A DNA stretch of 64,000 nt. Source: Actinoallomurus oryzae. GTDB taxonomy: Bacteria > Actinomycetota > Actinomycetes > Streptosporangiales > Streptosporangiaceae. Position numbers and translations under genes: made by a program. Positions 8,347-17,630 of this stretch are shown here, in pieces. The first letter of the stretch is position 1; each line of letters starts with the position of its first letter. Where the stretch lies: NCBI RefSeq assembly GCF_039541955.1, contig NZ_BAABHF010000045.1, positions 124,001 to 188,000 on the forward strand, read 5' to 3'. Below the pieces are notes generated by a model. The model was not told the DNA's origin, did no database searches, and saw only the letters and a program-made list of their open reading frames with translations.

Positions 8347-9258
8347 ATGACGATCGCACGGGGTCTGGTCGCCGGGGCGACGCTGGACGCGCTGACCGGT
8401 GACCCGCGGCGCGGGCATCCGGTGGCCGCGTTCGGACGGGTGGCGGCGGCGCTCGAACGCCGCCTGTACGGCGACTCGAAGGTCCGCGGCGCGGTGTTCG
8501 CCGGAGTCTGCGTCCTCGGCGCGGCCGGGCTCGGAGCGGTGGCCCGTGGCCGTACGGTGCCGGTCGCCGCCGCGACCTGGGCGGTCCTCGGCGGCACCTC
8601 CCTGGCGTGCGAGGGCCGGGCGATGCGGGCGGCGCTGGAGGCCGGCGACGTCGAGGCCGCACGCGCCCGGCTGCCGCACCTGTGCGGGCGCGACCCGGAG
8701 GCCCTCGACGCGAAGGAGATCACGCGCGCCACCGTCGAGTCGGTCGCCGAGAACACCTCCGACGCCGCGGTCGCACCGCTGTTCTGGGGCGCCCTCCTCG
8801 GCACGCCCGGCCTGCTCGGCTACCGCGCGGTCAACACGCTGGACGCGATGGTCGGCCACCGCAGCCCCCGCTACGCGAACTTCGGCTGGGCCGCCGCGCG
8901 CGCCGACGACGTCGCCAACTGGGTCCCGGCGCGGCTCACCGGGCTGCTCACGGTCGTCTGCGCGCCGCTGGCCGGGGGCTCGCCGCGCGAGGCGTACCGC
9001 GTGCTCCGCCGTGACGGCGCCGCGCACCCCAGCCCGAACGCCGGTCGCTGCGAGGCGGCCTTCGCCGGCGCGCTCGGCGTGCGGCTCGGCGGCGTCAACG
9101 TCTACGGCAGCCGCGTCGAGCACCGGCCCGAGCTGGGCGACGGCCGCCCGCCCGAGCCCGACGACATCCGCCGTGCCGTACGGCTGTCGCGTGCGGTCGG
9201 GTTCGCCGCCGCGGGCCTGGCGGCCGGCGCCCGTCTCGCGTTCGGGCGTGGCCGGTGA
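8347..9258 (+). CDS. cobD: Adenosylcobinamide-phosphate synthase (CobD/CbiB)
   Basis: 303-residue membrane protein joining aminopropanol phosphate to adenosylcobyric acid in cobalamin synthesis. Family marks: LDALTGDPRRGHPVAAFGR near the N-terminus, the ENTSDAAVAPLFW motif, VNTLDAMVGHR and NAGRCEAAFAGALGVRLGG. ATG 8347 gives the family N-terminus; an in-frame upstream ATG lies inside the previous gene. The stop overlaps the GTG of cobQ (GTGA), so the two are translationally coupled. The rest of the pathway is not in the window. Confidence 0.96.
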   Translation: MTIARGLVAGATLDALTGDPRRGHPVAAFGRVAAALERRLYGDSKVRGAVFAGVCVLGAAGLGAVARGRTVPVAAATWAVLGGTSLACEGRAMRAALEAGDVEAARARLPHLCGRDPEALDAKEITRATVESVAENTSDAAVAPLFWGALLGTPGLLGYRAVNTLDAMVGHRSPRYANFGWAAARADDVANWVPARLTGLLTVVCAPLAGGSPREAYRVLRRDGAAHPSPNAGRCEAAFAGALGVRLGGVNVYGSRVEHRPELGDGRPPEPDDIRRAVRLSRAVGFAAAGLAAGARLAFGRGR

Positions 9259-10745
9259 AGGGCGCGCTGCTGGTCGCCGGGACGACCTCCGACGCGGGCA
9301 AGAGCGTGCTGACGGCCGGACTGTGCCGCTGGCTGGCCCGCCAGGGGGTGCGCGTCGCACCGTTCAAGGCGCAGAACATGTCGCTCAACTCGATGGTCAC
9401 CGCCGACGGCGCGGAGATCGGGCGGGCGCAGGTCATGCAGGCCGCCGCCGCACGCGTCGAGCCGACCGCCGACATGAACCCGGTGCTGCTCAAGCCCGGC
9501 TCCGACCGCCGCAGCCAGGTCGTCGTGCTCGGCCGCCCGGTCGCCGAGGTGGACGCCCTGGGGTACGGCGAGCACCGGGCGCGGCTCCGCCAGGTGGTCA
9601 CGGCCAGCCTGGCCCGGCTGCGCGCGGAGTACGACGTGGTGATCTGCGAGGGGGCCGGGAGCCCGGCCGAGATCAACCTGCGGCGCGGCGACCTGGCCAA
9701 CATGGGGCTGGCGCGCGCCGCCGGGCTGCCGGTGATCGTCGTCGGCGACATCGACCGCGGCGGGGTGTTCGCCGCGCTGTACGGGACGGTCGGGCTGCTC
9801 GAGCCGGAGGACCAGCGGCTCGTCGCCGGCTTCGTCATCAACAAGTTCCGCGGCGCCCCCGAGCTGCTCGCTCCGGGCCTGGCCCAGATCACCGCGCTGA
9901 CCGGCCGGGACGTCTACGGAGTGCTGCCCTGGCTGGAGGGTCTCGGCCTCGACGTCGAGGACTCCCTGGCGCTGGACGGACGCCGTACGGCGCCGCGGGC
10001 GGGCGAGGGCACCCTGCGCGTCGCGGTGGTACGGCTACCGCGGATCTCCAACTTCACCGACGTGGACGCGCTGGCGGCCGAGCCCGGGGTGATCGTCTCG
10101 TACGCCACGACGCCGGGCGAGCTCGCCGACGCCGACCTGATCGTGCTGCCCGGCTCGCGCGCCACCGTCTCCGACCTCGGCTGGCTGCACGAGCGCGGCC
10201 TCGCCGCCGAGATCGTCCGGCGCGCCCGAGCCGGACGGCCGGTGCTCGGCATCTGCGGCGGCTACCAGATGCTGGCGCGGGAGATCCTCGACGACGTCGA
10301 GTCCTGTGCCGGGGCCGTCGCGGGGCTCGCCCTGCTGCCGGCGCGCGTGGAGTTCGCCCCGGACAAGACGTTGCGCCGCCCGGCCGGCTCGGCGTACGGC
10401 GAGCCGGTGGAGGCGTACGAGATCCACCACGGGATCGTCGCCGTGGAGGGCGGCGAAGCGTTCCTCGACGGCTGCCGCGAGGGCTCCGTGTGGGGGACGA
10501 CCTGGCACGGGGCGCTGGAGAACAACGGGTTCCGCCGGGCGTTCCTCGCCGACGTCGCCCGTACGGCGGGGCGCGACTTCACGCCCGCGCCGGACACCGA
10601 CTTCGCCGCGCTGCGCGAGGCCCAACTCGACGCCCTCGGCGACCTCGTCGAACACCATCTCGACACCGAGGCGCTGACCAAGCTCATCGAGTCGGGCGCC
10701 CCGTCGGGCCTCCCGGTCGTCCCTCCCGGAGGCGCGGCTCTTTAG
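9255..10745 (+). CDS. cobQ: Cobyric acid synthase (CobQ/CbiP)
   Basis: 496 residues, normal length. Amidates the b, d, e and g side chains of adenosylcobyrinic acid a,c-diamide. The N-terminal ATP-dependent half has GTTSDAGKS and FKAQNMSLNS. The C-terminal class I glutamine amidotransferase half has the nucleophile Cys in GICGGYQML (C334) and the conserved His in EIHHG (about 391). Starts at GTG overlapping the cobD stop. No cobalamin riboswitch is evident before cobD. Confidence 0.97.
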   Translation: MKGALLVAGTTSDAGKSVLTAGLCRWLARQGVRVAPFKAQNMSLNSMVTADGAEIGRAQVMQAAAARVEPTADMNPVLLKPGSDRRSQVVVLGRPVAEVDALGYGEHRARLRQVVTASLARLRAEYDVVICEGAGSPAEINLRRGDLANMGLARAAGLPVIVVGDIDRGGVFAALYGTVGLLEPEDQRLVAGFVINKFRGAPELLAPGLAQITALTGRDVYGVLPWLEGLGLDVEDSLALDGRRTAPRAGEGTLRVAVVRLPRISNFTDVDALAAEPGVIVSYATTPGELADADLIVLPGSRATVSDLGWLHERGLAAEIVRRARAGRPVLGICGGYQMLAREILDDVESCAGAVAGLALLPARVEFAPDKTLRRPAGSAYGEPVEAYEIHHGIVAVEGGEAFLDGCREGSVWGTTWHGALENNGFRRAFLADVARTAGRDFTPAPDTDFAALREAQLDALGDLVEHHLDTEALTKLIESGAPSGLPVVPPGGAAL

Positions 10746-10769
10746 AGCGCGCGGGCTGAGAGCGGGCTC

Positions 10770-11132
10770 TTAGTCGGGCGTGGACCACCACTCCTCGAAG
10801 GAGCGGCAGCGGCCGTCCTCGGCGAAGCGCAGGATCCACAGGTCGCGGAACTCCTCGTGGTCCGGCTCGCCGTACGTCACCTCCACCCGCGCCACGGCCG
10901 TGTCGCCGTCGACCGCGACGATCTCGCTGGTCATCTCGAAGACCTCGTCGGGGCCGGTGCGTTCCTCTTCCCACATGTCGACGATCTCCGGCAGACCGGC
11001 GAGGGGTTCGTCGTACGGGCCCTGCCGGTAGGCGGCGTCCGCGGTGAAGAGCTCGGCCAGCGACTCGGTGCCCGGGGTGCGCCAAGCCCGCTCGTAGCCG
11101 TCGATCCACGCGGCCACCCGTTCCTTGTCCAT
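10770..11132 (-). CDS. SnoaL-like / NTF2-fold protein
   Basis: 120 residues with NTF2-fold features: WIDGYERAWRTPGTESLAELF, DAAYRQGPYDEPLAG and WILRFAEDGRCRSFEEW, a pattern common in small actinobacterial proteins of unknown reaction. It follows the flavin oxidase gene on the same strand by 9 bp, so the two are probably one transcript. Convergent with cobQ. Confidence 0.88.
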   Translation of the reverse strand: MDKERVAAWIDGYERAWRTPGTESLAELFTADAAYRQGPYDEPLAGLPEIVDMWEEERTGPDEVFEMTSEIVAVDGDTAVARVEVTYGEPDHEEFRDLWILRFAEDGRCRSFEEWWSTPD

Positions 11133-11141
11133 GGGGAGAAC

Positions 11142-12230
11142 CTACTGGGCCTGCGGCGGCCGGAGGGCAAAACGGTCGATCGGCGGCGTTCCTTCCAACA
11201 GATCGGTGACGAGCTCGCCGATGAGCGGGGCGAACTTCGCGCCGTGCCCCGAGCAGGGCGAGCAGACGACGATCGGGCCGTGGCGGTCGAGCACGAAGTC
11301 CTCCCCCGGCGCCCAGGTGTACAGGCACGTCACCTCCGAGCGCGGCGCCGGGTCGAGGCCGGGCAGCCACTCCCGCACGTACGCGAGCGCACGCTCGCGC
11401 GCCTCCGGGTCCACCGTGAAGTCGCGGGCGTCGGCGGTGGTGACCGTGCTGCCCAGGTGCTCGCCGAGCTTGACCCAGGGGCCCTCGGGCAGCGCGTAGA
11501 TGTCCAGCCCCTCCCCTGACGAGCTGTGCACGATCGTCGGCCAGGGACCGGGCTCGCGCGGCTCGAAGAAGAAGACCTGCTGCTGGGTGACGGTCAGCGG
11601 CGGCAGCGGGACGAGCCCGTCGAGCAGTGGGCCGGTCCAGGCGCCCGCCGCCACGACGAGGGTCCGCGCGTGCCAGGTGTCCCCGCCGGCGCGGAACCGC
11701 ACGCCGTCTCCGTCCGGTTCGAGGTCGCGGACGGGCGTCTCGTACGCGGCGTCGGCGCCCTCGGCCACGGCGAGCCGGGTCATCGCCGCGATCGCCGCCT
11801 CGGGATCGACGACCCCGCCCTCCGGGTCGCGTACGACGGGGCCGGTGAACCGGATGCCGGGCCACCGGGCCGCCGCGTCCGCCGGGTCGAGCAGCTCGGC
11901 CGCGACCCCGTGCTCGCGCAGCAGTGCCGCCATGCGCTCCGGCTCCCGGCCCGGCCCGTGGTCGACGCCGCCGACGCGGTCGAGCAGCCGTTCGCCCGCC
12001 TCGGTCTCCAGCCGCTCCCACAGCCGGCCGGCCCGCCCGGTGAGCTCGATGTAGAACGGGTCGAGGTACGCGCGGCGGTAGATCCGCGCGTGCCCGTGCG
12101 AGCTGCCGCGCCGGTGCCCCGGGACGTACGCCTCGAACGCCGCCACGGTGTGCCCGCGCCGCGTCGCCGCCCAGGCGACCGCCGCTCCCGAGAGCCCGAG
12201 CCCTGCCACTGCCACATCAACGTGCCGCAT
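11142..12230 (-). CDS. FAD-dependent amine oxidase, sarcosine/N-methyltryptophan oxidase type
   Basis: 362 residues, the usual length of monomeric sarcosine oxidase / SolA. The N-terminal Rossmann motif is GLGLSGAAVAWAATRRG with the family HGHARIYRRAYLDP (usually SSHGxxR). Near the C-terminus, a Cys in EVTCLYTWAPGEDF matches the position where FAD is covalently bound in this family, and GHGAKFAPLIGEL binds FAD. It oxidises an N-methyl or secondary amine; the substrate is uncertain. A GTATGCA word stands right before the start codon and recurs at 12304, possibly an operator. Confidence 0.9.
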   Translation of the reverse strand: MRHVDVAVAGLGLSGAAVAWAATRRGHTVAAFEAYVPGHRRGSSHGHARIYRRAYLDPFYIELTGRAGRLWERLETEAGERLLDRVGGVDHGPGREPERMAALLREHGVAAELLDPADAAARWPGIRFTGPVVRDPEGGVVDPEAAIAAMTRLAVAEGADAAYETPVRDLEPDGDGVRFRAGGDTWHARTLVVAAGAWTGPLLDGLVPLPPLTVTQQQVFFFEPREPGPWPTIVHSSSGEGLDIYALPEGPWVKLGEHLGSTVTTADARDFTVDPEARERALAYVREWLPGLDPAPRSEVTCLYTWAPGEDFVLDRHGPIVVCSPCSGHGAKFAPLIGELVTDLLEGTPPIDRFALRPPQAQ

Positions 12231-12345
12231 GTATGCATCCTGTGAGTAGACCTAAGTCGGCCGCGACTCGTCTGGCCTGGCCGAACAGTGCATATTAGGA
12301 TACGTATGCACCTTGCACATAAACTTGCGACATAGGAGGGGCCCG

Positions 12346-12393
12346 GTGATCCACCACCCCCATACCGCCCTCTCGTCCCCCGACGCGCGGTGA
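12346..12393 (+). CDS. Possible 15-codon leader peptide
   Basis: A strong AGGAGGGG (12334-12341) precedes GTG 12346, which opens a 15-codon frame with three His codons (MIHHPHTALSSPDAR). Its TGA overlaps the GTG start of the next gene (GTGA, 12390-12393). The next gene has no Shine-Dalgarno site of its own, so translation of this peptide may drive or control it. It could instead be a chance frame; no homolog is known to me. Confidence 0.35.
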   Translation: MIHHPHTALSSPDAR

Positions 12394-12929
12394 ACAGCCC
12401 CGCAGCGGCCGAGGCCGGCCGTAACCGGCTCGACGAGGTCGCTCTCGGCAGTCTCCTCGCCACGGCCGCGGCGACCGGCACCGGCCCGGTGCGTCTGGTC
12501 GGCGCGCACCTTCACGATCTCGCCACCCGGCTGGTCGTCGACGGGCTGTCCGTCGAGGCGACCGTGCCCGGACGCCGCGGGGCGCGCGCCCTGCGCCGGG
12601 CGCTGCGACGGGCCGGGCAGCGCTCGGCGGTCGCGCCCGTCGTCGCCGACATCGGCATCGACCTGCCGTTCGCCGACTCCGCCGCGCACGTGCTCGTCTG
12701 CCGGCTCGATCCGCAGACGTTCCCGTTCCCCCGGCACACGGTCCGCGAGCTGGGCCGGGCCATCAGCCCCGGCGGCACGGTCGTGCTGCTCACCGGCGGC
12801 CAGGCGCCCTGGCCCGCCGGGCTGGTCGACGCCTGGGCCGTCTCGGCGGGCCTGACACCCCGGCCCGAACGCGACACCGGAGGCGCCCGGCCCTTCACCG
12901 GTGCCGTCTACGCGTCCCGTCCGGCATAG
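12390..12929 (+). CDS. Methyltransferase-like protein
   Basis: 179 residues. The middle resembles the later motifs of class I SAM-dependent methyltransferases (DLPFADSAAHVLVC, then VRELGRAISPGGTVVLLTGG). The first half lacks a clear GxGxG SAM-binding motif, so activity is uncertain. The GTG start overlaps the stop of a possible leader peptide and has no separate ribosome site. Divergent from the amine oxidase operon. Confidence 0.72.
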   Translation: MNSPAAAEAGRNRLDEVALGSLLATAAATGTGPVRLVGAHLHDLATRLVVDGLSVEATVPGRRGARALRRALRRAGQRSAVAPVVADIGIDLPFADSAAHVLVCRLDPQTFPFPRHTVRELGRAISPGGTVVLLTGGQAPWPAGLVDAWAVSAGLTPRPERDTGGARPFTGAVYASRPA

Positions 12930-13005
12930 CGCAGGCGCCCGCGCCGATCGGCGGGTGCGGTTTCGACCGGCCTCCTCCGAGGGCGCCTTCCCGGTGATCA
13001 CGTGA

Positions 13006-13881
13006 TCATCTGACCGGATTCGTCGGCTCTCCGGTGGGCGGGGTTTCGGCCGGCTCCGCGGACGGTTCGCCGAAGCGGGCGAGGGTCAGGGCGCCGGCCA
13101 CCGCCAGCGCGAAGCCCACGGCCGCGAGGCCGACGTACCCGTCGCGGGTCCGGTCGCCCAGCAGGAGCACGCCGACGAGGGCGGGCACCAGCGTCTCGGC
13201 CACCACGACGGTGCCCGTCGTCACGGTCACCGAGCCGCGTTGCAGCGCCGTCGCGAAGAACAGGAACGCCACCAGGCCGCCCGCCGCGACGACGTACATG
13301 GCCGGATCGCGGATCAGGTCCCACGGCGCCAGGCTGCGGACCACGCGCGAGCCGATCGCGACGAAGCCGAAGCCGAGGCCCGCGGCCAGGCCGAGCGCGG
13401 CGGAGCGCGCCCGGCCCCGGAGCCGCCCCGCCACCGCGCCGCCGACGCCGACCACCGCGACGCACCCCAGCAGCACGAGCTTGAACCGCAGGCTGACCGC
13501 CGCCGGGTTCTCATGGCCCGAGGAGAGTCCGAGCATGGCCAGGCCGGCGCAGACCGCCGCGACCGCCGCCCACTCGCGCCCGCTGAGCCGCACGTGCAAC
13601 ACGCGGACCGCGACCACCGCGGTCACCGCGAGGTTGGCCGCGACCGCCGCCTGGACGACGAACAGCGGCAGCGAGCGCAACGCCGCCAGCTCGGCGAAGA
13701 AGCCCAGGATGTCCAGTGCGGTGCCGAGCACGAACGGAAGCTGCCGGAGGAGGCGGACCAGCAGCCGGGGATCGACGCCCGCGCCGACCGGCGCGGTCCG
13801 CGCGGCCACGGCCTGCATCACGCTCGCGACCCCGAAGCACACGGCTGCGGCGATCGCGCCGAGCAGGCTCAACACCAACAC
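13006..13881 (-). CDS. EamA/DMT-family membrane protein
   Basis: 291 residues with about ten hydrophobic segments: LGAIAAAVCFGVASVMQAVAAR opens the first, and FFAELAALRSLPLFVVQAAVAA and VAFLFFATALQRGSVTVTTGTVVVAETLVP follow the drug/metabolite transporter repeat, also seen in NIPA-like Mg transporters. An exporter or permease of unknown substrate. It starts at GTG 13881, just after the hairpin ending the ABC exporter transcript, so it is probably transcribed separately. Confidence 0.85.
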   Translation of the reverse strand: MLVLSLLGAIAAAVCFGVASVMQAVAARTAPVGAGVDPRLLVRLLRQLPFVLGTALDILGFFAELAALRSLPLFVVQAAVAANLAVTAVVAVRVLHVRLSGREWAAVAAVCAGLAMLGLSSGHENPAAVSLRFKLVLLGCVAVVGVGGAVAGRLRGRARSAALGLAAGLGFGFVAIGSRVVRSLAPWDLIRDPAMYVVAAGGLVAFLFFATALQRGSVTVTTGTVVVAETLVPALVGVLLLGDRTRDGYVGLAAVGFALAVAGALTLARFGEPSAEPAETPPTGEPTNPVR

Positions 13882-13919
13882 GCGACCACCACCGGCTCCG
13901 GGCTCATGGCCCGAGGATA

Positions 13920-13974
13920 AGAGACCGCGCGGATAGGGGCGCGCAGTAGCGCAGTCCCTATCCGCGCGGTCTCT
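13920..13974 (-). terminator. Long perfect hairpin after the ABC exporter gene
   Basis: Two perfectly complementary 19-nt arms (13920-13938 and 13956-13974, GC-rich) flank a 17-nt loop. It lies 21 bp beyond the ABC exporter stop and before the DMT gene. There is no U-tract, as is usual for actinomycete terminators. Confidence 0.75.
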
Positions 13975-13994
13975 ACCCCCAGGTCACTCGGTCG

Positions 13995-16900
13995 TCAGGC
14001 CGCCTGCCACAGTGAAGCGTACTGGCCGCGGTCGCGCAGCAGCTGGTCGTGCGTGCCGTCCTCGACCACCCGGCCGTGCGCCATCACGACGATCCGGTCG
14101 GCGTGCCGGGCCGTCTGCAGCCGGTGCGCGATCAGCACGGTCGTACGCCCGGCGGCGACGCTGTTCATCGCCCGGGTGACGCGGGCCTCCGTGGCCAGGT
14201 CGAGGTTGGCGGTGGCCTCGTCGAGCAGCAGGATCGCCGGGTCGACCAGTTCGGCGCGCGCCAGGCAGATGAGCTGCCGCTGCCCGGCCGACAGGGTGGC
14301 GCCGCGTTCGGCGATCTCGTGGTCGTAGCCGCCGGGCAGCCGCATGATCAGGTCGTGCGCGCCGACGGCGCGGGCCGCCCGCTCGACCTCGTCGGCGGAG
14401 GCGTCCGGCCGCCCGTACGCGATGTTCTCGTGGACGGTGCCGCGGAACAGGAACGTCTCCTGCGGGACGTACCCGAGCCGGCGCCGGTAGGCGTCCAGGT
14501 CGAGGTCGCGCAGATCATGGCCGTCGATGACGATCCGGCCGCCCTGCGGGTCATAGAAGCGTGCCAGCAGCTTGACCAGGCTCGACTTGCCCGCGCCGGT
14601 GGCGCCGACGAGCGCCACCGTCTCCCCCGGCTCGATCGTCAGGTCGACCTCCCGCAGCGCCTCCTCCTCGACCCCCGGATAGCCGAACCGCACGCCCTCC
14701 AGCCGGATCTCCCCGTGGAGCGGGCCGGGGTCGACGGGCGAGGCGGCGACCGGCGTCGCGACCGGCTCGGCCATCAGGTCCCGGATGCGGGCCATCGACA
14801 CCCGCGCCTGCTGCCAGTCGTCGAAGACCTCCGAGAGCTGCTGGATCGGGGAGAAGAACAGGTTGACGTACAGCACGAACGCGATCAGTTCGCCGGGCGT
14901 CAGCGAGTGGCCGCGCACCATGTGGTAGCCGAGGGCCAGCACGACCACCGCCGCCACGTCGGACAGGAAGTCGACGAACGGGAAGTACAGCGAGATGAGG
15001 CGCTGCGCGGCGAGGCGGGCGTCGGTGTACCCGCGGGTGACGCGCTTGAACTCCCGCTGCCTGCGGTTCTCCTGGGTGAACGCCTGCGACTCCCGTACGC
15101 CCGCCATGCTCTCCTGGAGGCTGGCGTTGACGATCGCGATCCGCTCCCGCGCCTCCCGGTACGGCTCGGCCGACAGCCGGCGGAACGCCACGGTCGCGAC
15201 GAACAACGGGATCAGCACGAGCGCGGTGGCGCCCGTCAGCACCGGGCTCATGATGAACATCGCCACGGCGACGCCCACGAACGTGAACAGCGACGCGACC
15301 GCGCTGATCAGGCCGTCCTGCAACAGGGAGGAGAACGCGCTCACGTCGGTGGTCATCCGGGTCATGATGCGCCCGGCCATCTCGCGGTCATAGAAGTCGA
15401 CGGCCAGCCGCTGCAACTGGGCCCAGACCCGGATCCGCAGCGCGTACATGAGCCGCTCCCCCGTACGCCCGGCCACGAGCGTGACCGCGCGGGAGATCGC
15501 CAGGTCCACGAGCGCCACCCCGAGGAAGATCCCCGCCGCCTGGAACAGCGCCCGCTGCGACCCGGTGAGGACGCCCTGGTCGATGCCGTCGCGGGACAGG
15601 TACGGGCCGGCGACGCCGGCCAGCGCGTCGAGGATCACGAGCAGCAGGCCCAGCCCGAGCGGGGCGCGGTACGGCCGCAGGAACCGCCAGAGCGTGAACC
15701 GCGGCTCCGGTTGCGACTCGCGTGCGACGTCGACCTTGGGCACGTCGTCGGAGGGCGGCAGCGCGGAGACGCGCCGGAGCATGTCGTCGTGGGCGAAGGC
15801 CCCGCCCATGCCCGGCCGGCGCTCGTCCCCGGCCTCGGCGCGCGCGGCCGGGCCCGGCGCGGGCTCCAGGTCGTCGCCCTCGCCCGACAGCAGGCGCCGG
15901 TAGAGCGGGCAGCGGCTCATCAGCTCGGCGTGCGTGCCGTCGTCGATCACCCGGCCGCCGTCCAGCACGGCGATCCGGTCGGCGAGGCGGAGCGTGGACC
16001 GGCGGTGCGCGACGAGCAGGGTCGTGTGCCGGTGGATGACGCGCCGCAGCGTCGCGTGGATGCTCTCCTCCACCTTCGCGTCGACCGCGCTGGTGGCGTC
16101 GTCGAGCACGAGGATGCGCGGGTCGGACAGCAGGGCGCGGGCCAGGGCGACCCGCTGGCGCTGGCCGCCGGACAGCGTCAGGCCGCGCTCGCCGACGATG
16201 GTGTCGTAGCCCTCGGGCAGCCGCGCGATGAACTCGTGCGCCTCGGCGGCGCGCGCCGCCGCCTCGACCTCCGCGTCGGTCGCGTCGGGCCGCCCGTAGG
16301 CGATGTTGTCCCGCAGCGACTCGGAGAACAGGAAGCTCTCCTCGAACACCATGCCGATCTGCGAGCGCAGCGAGGCGAGCGTGACCTCCCGGACGTCGTG
16401 GCCGTCGACGCGTACGGCCCCCTCCTGGGGATCGTGGAACCGCGACAGCAGGTGCGCGGCGGTGGACTTGCCCGACCCGGACGCGCCGACCAGCGCGACG
16501 ACCTCGCCGGGGGCGATCCGCAGGTCGAAGCCGTCCAGGACCGGCTCGGACCGCCAGAAGCCGAACCGCACGTTCTCGAAGGAGATCTCGCCGCGCAGCC
16601 GGGGCAGTTCACGCGCTCCGGGCGCGTCGATCACCGCGGGCGTCGTGTCGAGGAGTTCGAAGATGCGCTCCGCGCCGGCGCGGGCCTGCGGGGCCGCGCT
16701 GAGCATCCGCGCGATCAGCCGCGCGGGGTTGATCAGCAGCACCAAATACGAGGCGAACGCCAGAAACGTGCCAACGGTGATCTTGTCGTGCAGGGCCAGC
16801 CAGCCGCCCAGCGCGAGCACCCCGACCTGACCGAACGTCGGGATCGACTCCAGCAGCGGCTGGTAGCGCGCCTGAAGGCGGATGGCCCGCATGCTGGAGC

Positions 16901-17630
16901 CGTACAGGTCCGAGGCCGAGGCGGCGAGGCGCTCGAACTCCCGTCGCTCCTGCCCGAACCCCTTGACGACGCGGACACCGGTGACCGCCTGGTCGACGAC
17001 CTGCGCGACGTCGCCGGTCCGCTGCTGCATGTCCCAGGTCGCCGGGTAGAGCCGCGTGCGCATGCGGTAGGCGCCGATGACGAGGATCGGCAGGATGACC
17101 ACGCTGATCAGCGCGAGCAACGGCGAGAAGGCGAACATCACCCCGAGCGAGGCGATCATCAGCACGAGGTTGCTCGTCAGTGTCGGCAGGACCCGCAGCA
17201 CCGTGAGCACGAGGCTGATGTCGGAGTTGGCGCGGGAGACGAGCTGGCCGGTGGCCATCCCGTTGTGCGCCTGCAGGTCGAGCCGCTGCAGCTCGCGGTG
17301 GATGGCGCCGCGCAGCCCGTACGAGACCTCGAGCATGATTTTCGAGGAGTGGAACCGGCGGGTGCGCGCGGCCACGAAGCCGACGGTGCCGAGGGCGAAC
17401 AGCAGCACCAGCCACGGCGTGAGCGGCGCGCGGGAGGCCAGGATCACGTCGTCGACGACGTGGCGCTCGACCACCGGGACCAGAGTGCTCACGCCCGCCC
17501 AGATCAGGCCCGCGACGAACGTACGGAGCAGGCTTCCGCGCTGCCGGAGCACGAACGGCAGCATCCGGCGGATCCAGCCGCCCCTGCCCCCTGCCGCGAG
17601 TGCGCCCGGCGTGCCGCCGCGCTCAGCCAT
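13995..17630 (-). CDS. Full-length ABC exporter (TMD-NBD-TMD-NBD in one chain)
   Basis: 1211 residues, the fusion of two half-transporters of the multidrug/lipid exporter type. First half: six membrane segments, Walker A GASGSGKST, signature LSGGQRQR and Walker B ILVLDDATSAVD. Second half: Walker A GATGAGKSS, signature LSAGQRQL and Walker B ILLLDEATANLD. The first NBD has Asp where the catalytic Glu should be, so one ATP site is degenerate, as in heterodimeric exporters such as TM287/288. The gene overlaps the MarR regulator by 8 bp, indicating an operon. Probable efflux of a drug or lipid-like compound. Confidence 0.94.
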   Translation of the reverse strand: MAERGGTPGALAAGGRGGWIRRMLPFVLRQRGSLLRTFVAGLIWAGVSTLVPVVERHVVDDVILASRAPLTPWLVLLFALGTVGFVAARTRRFHSSKIMLEVSYGLRGAIHRELQRLDLQAHNGMATGQLVSRANSDISLVLTVLRVLPTLTSNLVLMIASLGVMFAFSPLLALISVVILPILVIGAYRMRTRLYPATWDMQQRTGDVAQVVDQAVTGVRVVKGFGQERREFERLAASASDLYGSSMRAIRLQARYQPLLESIPTFGQVGVLALGGWLALHDKITVGTFLAFASYLVLLINPARLIARMLSAAPQARAGAERIFELLDTTPAVIDAPGARELPRLRGEISFENVRFGFWRSEPVLDGFDLRIAPGEVVALVGASGSGKSTAAHLLSRFHDPQEGAVRVDGHDVREVTLASLRSQIGMVFEESFLFSESLRDNIAYGRPDATDAEVEAAARAAEAHEFIARLPEGYDTIVGERGLTLSGGQRQRVALARALLSDPRILVLDDATSAVDAKVEESIHATLRRVIHRHTTLLVAHRRSTLRLADRIAVLDGGRVIDDGTHAELMSRCPLYRRLLSGEGDDLEPAPGPAARAEAGDERRPGMGGAFAHDDMLRRVSALPPSDDVPKVDVARESQPEPRFTLWRFLRPYRAPLGLGLLLVILDALAGVAGPYLSRDGIDQGVLTGSQRALFQAAGIFLGVALVDLAISRAVTLVAGRTGERLMYALRIRVWAQLQRLAVDFYDREMAGRIMTRMTTDVSAFSSLLQDGLISAVASLFTFVGVAVAMFIMSPVLTGATALVLIPLFVATVAFRRLSAEPYREARERIAIVNASLQESMAGVRESQAFTQENRRQREFKRVTRGYTDARLAAQRLISLYFPFVDFLSDVAAVVVLALGYHMVRGHSLTPGELIAFVLYVNLFFSPIQQLSEVFDDWQQARVSMARIRDLMAEPVATPVAASPVDPGPLHGEIRLEGVRFGYPGVEEEALREVDLTIEPGETVALVGATGAGKSSLVKLLARFYDPQGGRIVIDGHDLRDLDLDAYRRRLGYVPQETFLFRGTVHENIAYGRPDASADEVERAARAVGAHDLIMRLPGGYDHEIAERGATLSAGQRQLICLARAELVDPAILLLDEATANLDLATEARVTRAMNSVAAGRTTVLIAHRLQTARHADRIVVMAHGRVVEDGTHDQLLRDRGQYASLWQAA

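Noticed and set aside
8259..8347. Possible cobalamin riboswitch before cobD
   Set aside because: Only 10 bp separate cobD from the preceding gene, and no B12-box-like sequence is visible.
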